The notes under the pieces are model-generated. The model worked only from the letters and a program-made list of their open reading frames with translations, ran no database searches and was not told the DNA's origin. The position numbers and the translations under genes were made by a program. DNA of 8,471 nucleotides from Deltaproteobacteria bacterium (GTDB lineage: Bacteria; Desulfobacterota; BSN033; UBA1163). Location of the stretch: contig VGSD01000099.1 in assembly GCA_016875155.1 (NCBI GenBank), forward strand, positions 1-8,471, read 5' to 3'. Within the stretch, counting starts at the first letter, position 1. The number at the start of each line of letters is the position of its first letter. Shown here piece by piece: positions 5,683 to 8,471 of the stretch.

Positions 5683-7077
5683 ATGAATAAATCTATCGAT
5701 CTTACACAAGGGTCTACCTCAAAAATATTGGTCAGACTCTCCCTGCCCATCGTCTTTGCCATGCTCATGCAGACCCTCAATCTCATGGCGGACCTCTATT
5801 TTGTGAGCCGTTTGGGACCGGATGCGGTGACGGCCCTTTCGATTTCGGCAAATGCCTTCTTTATCATCTACGGTCTCTCATTCGTTATAGGAACCGGAAG
5901 CATGGCGCTGATCGCCCAGGCCGTTGGGAGAAAAAACGAGGAGCAAGCGGGGAGGGTATTCCAACAGAGTCTCATCTTAAGCCTTATCAGTGGGATCGTC
6001 ACCTGCCTCATCGGTTTAGCTATTGCTCGCCCCTATATCGATTTTTTGGGCGGAAAAGAGAATGCTTTCCAGTGGGGAGTCGAATATTTTCAAATCTTCT
6101 CCGTATCCTTCTTAGTCCTGCAAGTGCTCTTTGTGATCAGCTCCTGCTATCGGGGCACGGGTGACACGAAAACACCTATGATCATAGGTGTCCAATCCAC
6201 GGCGCTCAATATTGTTTTAGCCCCATTTCTCATCTTTGGCTGGCTGGATCTACCGAGTCTCGGTGTAAGAGGGGCTGCCATTGCCTCGCTCTCATCCCAG
6301 CTTTACGGCCTTGGAATCTATATTTATCTAATCTTGGTTAAGGGGTCGCCTCTAAGGACGAAGGGAAGTTGGCGATTGGACATAGACATCATCAAGAGAA
6401 TCCTCTCCATTGGCGTGCCTTCGGGATTATCATTCTTCTTCCTTGCCCTAAATATGTTAATCACTTACCGGGTGATGAGTGTGTATGGGACTCCAGCTTT
6501 AGCTTCTGTGGGAATCGGGTCTCGCATCCTTCAAGCACTCTATCTGCCCGTCGTCGCCATTACCTCAGCCATGGCGGCCATCATCGGCCAAAACTATGGA
6601 GCGGGTCATCACGGAAGGATCAGGGAAACACTACGTACGGGCTGGGGGCTTGCCTCAGGAGTTATGATTTCAGGAAGTATCCTCTGCTGGATACTCCCGA
6701 CCTCTTTGATCAAGATTTTCAGCAACGATCCAGACGTTCTCTATTATGGCTACCTCTACATCACCATTGTCTCCTTGGGAAACGTCATGGTGGGAACGAT
6801 CATGGCGATTTCCGCTGTCTTCCAAGGGGTGGGGAAGACCTACCCCACCCTTTTGGGCGCGGCCATTGACAACGCCCTCTTTGCTCTCTTCGTCTTTACC
6901 CTGCCAGGCTACTTTGGCTGGGGGGTAGAAGCGATCTGGTGGATCAAATTAGCAACGGCCCTCATCGAGATGTTTTTTGACGGAGAATGGCTTAGACAGG
7001 AACTCCGGCGAGTTTATTCTTTCTTGCAACCTCAATCTATGGATTCTTCTATGCGCATCCCCGTCCACCAGAGATAG
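5683..7077 (+). CDS. MATE-family multidrug efflux transporter
   Basis: A 464-residue, very hydrophobic protein with about 12 membrane helices, the normal size of the MATE (multidrug and toxic compound extrusion) family. The N-terminus has the typical LSLPIVFAMLMQTLNLMADL (19-38), with Asp37 in helix 1 in the position often used for cation coupling, then YFVSRLGPDAVTALSIS. The matching second-half repeat begins near ILSIGVPSGLSFFF with YGTPALASVGIGSRI. CYRGTGDTKTPM, and VFQGVGKTYPTLLGA in the second half, are the standard repeated MATE motifs. It should export cationic or aromatic compounds in exchange for Na+ or H+ at the inner membrane. The ATG at 5683 has only a weak GAGAG ribosome site and overlaps the stop of an upstream open frame. 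Being on the same strand 336 bases behind the hydroxylase, it may export that enzyme's substrate or product; this is inference. Family call is firm, substrate unknown. Confidence 0.95.
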   Translation: MNKSIDLTQGSTSKILVRLSLPIVFAMLMQTLNLMADLYFVSRLGPDAVTALSISANAFFIIYGLSFVIGTGSMALIAQAVGRKNEEQAGRVFQQSLILSLISGIVTCLIGLAIARPYIDFLGGKENAFQWGVEYFQIFSVSFLVLQVLFVISSCYRGTGDTKTPMIIGVQSTALNIVLAPFLIFGWLDLPSLGVRGAAIASLSSQLYGLGIYIYLILVKGSPLRTKGSWRLDIDIIKRILSIGVPSGLSFFFLALNMLITYRVMSVYGTPALASVGIGSRILQALYLPVVAITSAMAAIIGQNYGAGHHGRIRETLRTGWGLASGVMISGSILCWILPTSLIKIFSNDPDVLYYGYLYITIVSLGNVMVGTIMAISAVFQGVGKTYPTLLGAAIDNALFALFVFTLPGYFGWGVEAIWWIKLATALIEMFFDGEWLRQELRRVYSFLQPQSMDSSMRIPVHQR

Positions 7078-7202
7078 GTTATAAATGGATTGCTTCACCC
7101 CTGGCCATGTCCTTCTTTAAAGGAGTTTAACAAGAATGCTGGCACATTCGCCCGCAAACGCTTCCAAACTGCCATCGTCTCAATGAAAGATGTCTTTCTG
7201 TA

Positions 7203-8015
7203 TCAACCCCTGAAATCTTTCGGGATCGGAGCAAATTCGTAATCCTCAGGCCAGAGCCTGTTTTTGGGACCGCATGAGATAATTCCTTTCTTGCATAGGT
7301 CTGATCGCCACTCATATTTCAGGACAATCTTTTCAGCGATGGCAGGCTCCGGATCAAAGTGGACCCGATAAGCAGGAGAATACGTTGTCTCCCCAAATCC
7401 AGTACCAGCCTGATCACTTTTCTTTTGCTCGGACCTGTCAGTAGAGCGATTCTCGCCCGGGGAACTCGGTGAAGCGCCCGCAGGGGCCTCTTTCATCTTG
7501 GATGATCCTCCGGAATATGGAACCACCTCAGGCTGCTTTTCCTTATAAACCGCGAGCGCGATGGTTCCCATCGCAGAGGCATCAGCAAACACCTTCTCTG
7601 AATAAGAATCGGATTGTTCGGTGAAGTAGAACCTGTTCGTCCGGTCCATGCCTGTTCGCCAGCCTTCGAAGGTATTCGACTGATGAGGCCCAATGATGTA
7701 CATTCGCTCCTTATTTTTGAGGTCTGATTTCTTGCCGTCGATGATGTTTCTCCCATCCACCGCAATGACGATACCGATTCGCCTATCCGATCTGTTTGTA
7801 ACTTCGACGGAATATCTCTCCCCCTTTACCGCCTCCAAATAAAAGAACTTCCCTTCCTGGGAGCGGCGCAAATAAGTCCTGTATTTTGGAAACTCTCCTC
7901 CTGAATCTGAAATTATCCGTACATCCACCACCTTTCCCTTCTCTTCGTGGGCCCATACCAGTGCGGGAATAAACCAAACAACAAACAACACCACCATTAA
8001 AGCGTACCGTTTCAT
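7203..8015 (-). CDS. Exported protein of an uncharacterised family, ECF-promoter controlled
   Basis: A 270-residue protein with a clear Sec signal peptide (1-22, cleavage probably after VWA). Residues about 55-160 look like a beta-rich domain: GERYSVEVTNRSDRRIGIVI, VDGRNIIDG, a GWRTG turn (118-122), FYFTEQSDSYSE and GTIALAVYKE. From memory, similar blocks recur in uncharacterised exported proteins of proteobacteria, but no named function is known to me. A low-complexity Ser/Lys/Pro linker (165-205) follows. The conserved-looking tail GTGFGETTYSPAYRVHFDPE (205-222) leads into VLKYEWRSDLCKKGII, with C241 and C248 able to form a disulfide in the periplasm. The ATG at 8015 has AAGGAGG seven bases upstream; the ATG at 8020 is out of frame. 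It is transcribed alone from the promoter at 8051-8077, suggesting an envelope-stress role. It converges with the MATE gene. Confidence 0.8.
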   Translation of the reverse strand: MKRYALMVVLFVVWFIPALVWAHEEKGKVVDVRIISDSGGEFPKYRTYLRRSQEGKFFYLEAVKGERYSVEVTNRSDRRIGIVIAVDGRNIIDGKKSDLKNKERMYIIGPHQSNTFEGWRTGMDRTNRFYFTEQSDSYSEKVFADASAMGTIALAVYKEKQPEVVPYSGGSSKMKEAPAGASPSSPGENRSTDRSEQKKSDQAGTGFGETTYSPAYRVHFDPEPAIAEKIVLKYEWRSDLCKKGIISCGPKNRLWPEDYEFAPIPKDFRG

Positions 8016-8050
8016 AACATGACCTCCTTTTTAATTTTCTTATGATCTAA

Positions 8051-8077
8051 TAGACAACCGGAGCACAAAAAAGTTCC
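8051..8077 (-). promoter_or_regulatory. ECF/sigma-E-type promoter
   Basis: On the minus strand GGAACTT (8077-8071) is followed after 15 bases by GTCTA (8055-8051). This is the arrangement of RpoE-type extracytoplasmic-function sigma promoters (GAACTT-N16-TCTRA style). The -10 ends 36 bases before the ATG at 8015, giving a short leader with a strong ribosome site. No sigma factor gene is in the window; recognition is inferred from consensus. Confidence 0.65.
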
Positions 8078-8139
8078 CAGTTTAAGGAGGCAGATGTAAT
8101 CATTAATGCTGGAAGCGAAAGCTGATCAATATCAGGGGA

Positions 8140-8160
8140 AATTGGGAAGTGTCCCTAATT
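8140..8160. repeat. Short inverted repeat containing GTGTCCC, possible REP-like element
   Basis: AATT-GGGA-agtg-TCCC-t-AATT forms a short imperfect hairpin and is followed by TTT on the plus strand. No plus-strand gene ends nearby, so it is a poor candidate for a plus-strand terminator. It might serve weakly after the hydrolase gene on the minus strand. Motifs of the form AAGTGTCCCTAATTT occur repeatedly in some deltaproteobacterial genomes (from memory), so this may be a dispersed repeat. Confidence 0.35.
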
Positions 8161-8179
8161 TTTCTTCTCATGCAAGTTC

Positions 8180-8471
8180 CTAACGGCTATGAATGATCGG
8201 TAACTCGACGAAAGAGGGATAAACGGTGTTCCGCAGCAATTGGATCTTTGGTGCAGGGTTAAGAACCGGTGTCTCGAAGTTGTCGGCATCGGCAAAAGTG
8301 ACCGTAATGCGGATATGGCTTCTCTTAGGGAACCGGTACGAGGTGGGCAGCAAGCTGAAGATTAGCTCAACGGGTTTTCCGGCCGGAATTGGCTCCAAAT
8401 CGCTCTTGTAGTGGGAGTGATAGGGCAGTCCGAGATTATTGTAAGGAGCTTGGCTTGGCTTACGATGAGAA
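8180..8471 (-). CDS. CocE/NonD-family hydrolase, C-terminal end, cut by window edge
   Basis: The final 96 residues of a protein whose start lies beyond the right edge; the frame is open up to base 8471. The sequence runs SHRKPSQAPYNNLGLPYHSH, then EPIPAGKPVELIFSLLPTSY, FPKRSHIRITVTFADADNFE, TPVLNPAPKIQLLRN and YPSFVELPII before TAG. This is the characteristic end of the X-Pro dipeptidyl-peptidase C-terminal non-catalytic domain (jelly-roll) found in CocE/NonD alpha/beta hydrolases. The catalytic Ser-Asp-His domain would be upstream, outside the window, so substrate (ester, amide or acyl-peptide) cannot be judged. It is followed 103 bases later by the ECF promoter of the next gene, so the two are probably separate transcription units. 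Confidence 0.85.
   Translation of the reverse strand, partial: SHRKPSQAPYNNLGLPYHSHYKSDLEPIPAGKPVELIFSLLPTSYRFPKRSHIRITVTFADADNFETPVLNPAPKIQLLRNTVYPSFVELPIIHSR

Noticed and set aside
7109..7127. Possible terminator hairpin TCCTT...AAGGA after the MATE gene
   Set aside because: The stem is only 5 bp and AT-rich, and no proper T-run follows; not enough to call a terminator.
7136..7186. A 16-codon ORF with AAAGGAG upstream, between the MATE gene and the convergent exported-protein gene
   Set aside because: Too short, spacing of the ribosome site is long (10 bases) and the peptide shows no recognisable feature.

Overview
The window looks like accessory metabolic DNA from a Gram-negative, probably anaerobic or facultatively anaerobic bacterium. 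The gene content would suit the Desulfobacterota / former Deltaproteobacteria or a neighbouring lineage: low-potential Fe-S proteins, two different molybdenum enzymes, a Tat signal with lipobox, and an RpoE/ECF-like promoter. The lineage is inferred from gene flavour and moderate GC, and no marker gene is present to settle it. The window holds eight clear protein genes (two cut by the window edges), one doubtful small ORF and several readable regulatory sites. No rRNA, tRNA, CRISPR array or intact insertion sequence was seen.

Left part, minus strand (1-1723): a tight three-gene operon read right to left. It encodes a MarR-family repressor, a short QueG-like double [4Fe-4S] protein, and the N-terminal 169 residues of a cytoplasmic bis-MGD molybdopterin oxidoreductase that runs off the left edge. 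Gene spacings are 14 and 24 bases, each gene having a good Shine-Dalgarno site. A perfect 7-bp inverted repeat lies on the predicted -10 and spacer of the operon promoter, suggesting MarR autoregulation.

Middle part, plus strand (about 1936-7077): divergent from the MarR operon. A strong-looking promoter contains two copies of a 12-bp perfect palindrome and drives a PadR-family regulator. Next come the small [2Fe-2S] and large molybdopterin subunits of an isoquinoline-1-oxidoreductase-type (IorA/IorB) molybdenum hydroxylase. The large subunit carries a twin-arginine signal followed by a lipobox. A 336-base gap, with one short doubtful ORF, precedes a 464-residue MATE-family efflux transporter on the same strand. 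The simplest reading is a ligand-responsive detoxification or aromatic-heterocycle cassette (sense, hydroxylate, export). Co-transcription of the pump with the enzyme is unproven.

Right part, minus strand (7203-8471): an exported protein of an uncharacterised family, with a near-ideal ECF/sigma-E-type promoter 36 bases before its start codon. Upstream of it is the C-terminal domain of a CocE/NonD (X-Pro dipeptidyl-peptidase-like) hydrolase cut by the right edge. Between them sits a short inverted repeat of the GTGTCCC type.

The most interesting items are the PadR / Mo-hydroxylase / MATE cassette with its doubled operator, the predicted Tat-lipoprotein anchoring of a molybdenum hydroxylase, and the MarR / truncated QueG-like / Mo-oxidoreductase operon whose enzyme seems to lack a standard Cys/Sec/Ser molybdenum ligand.
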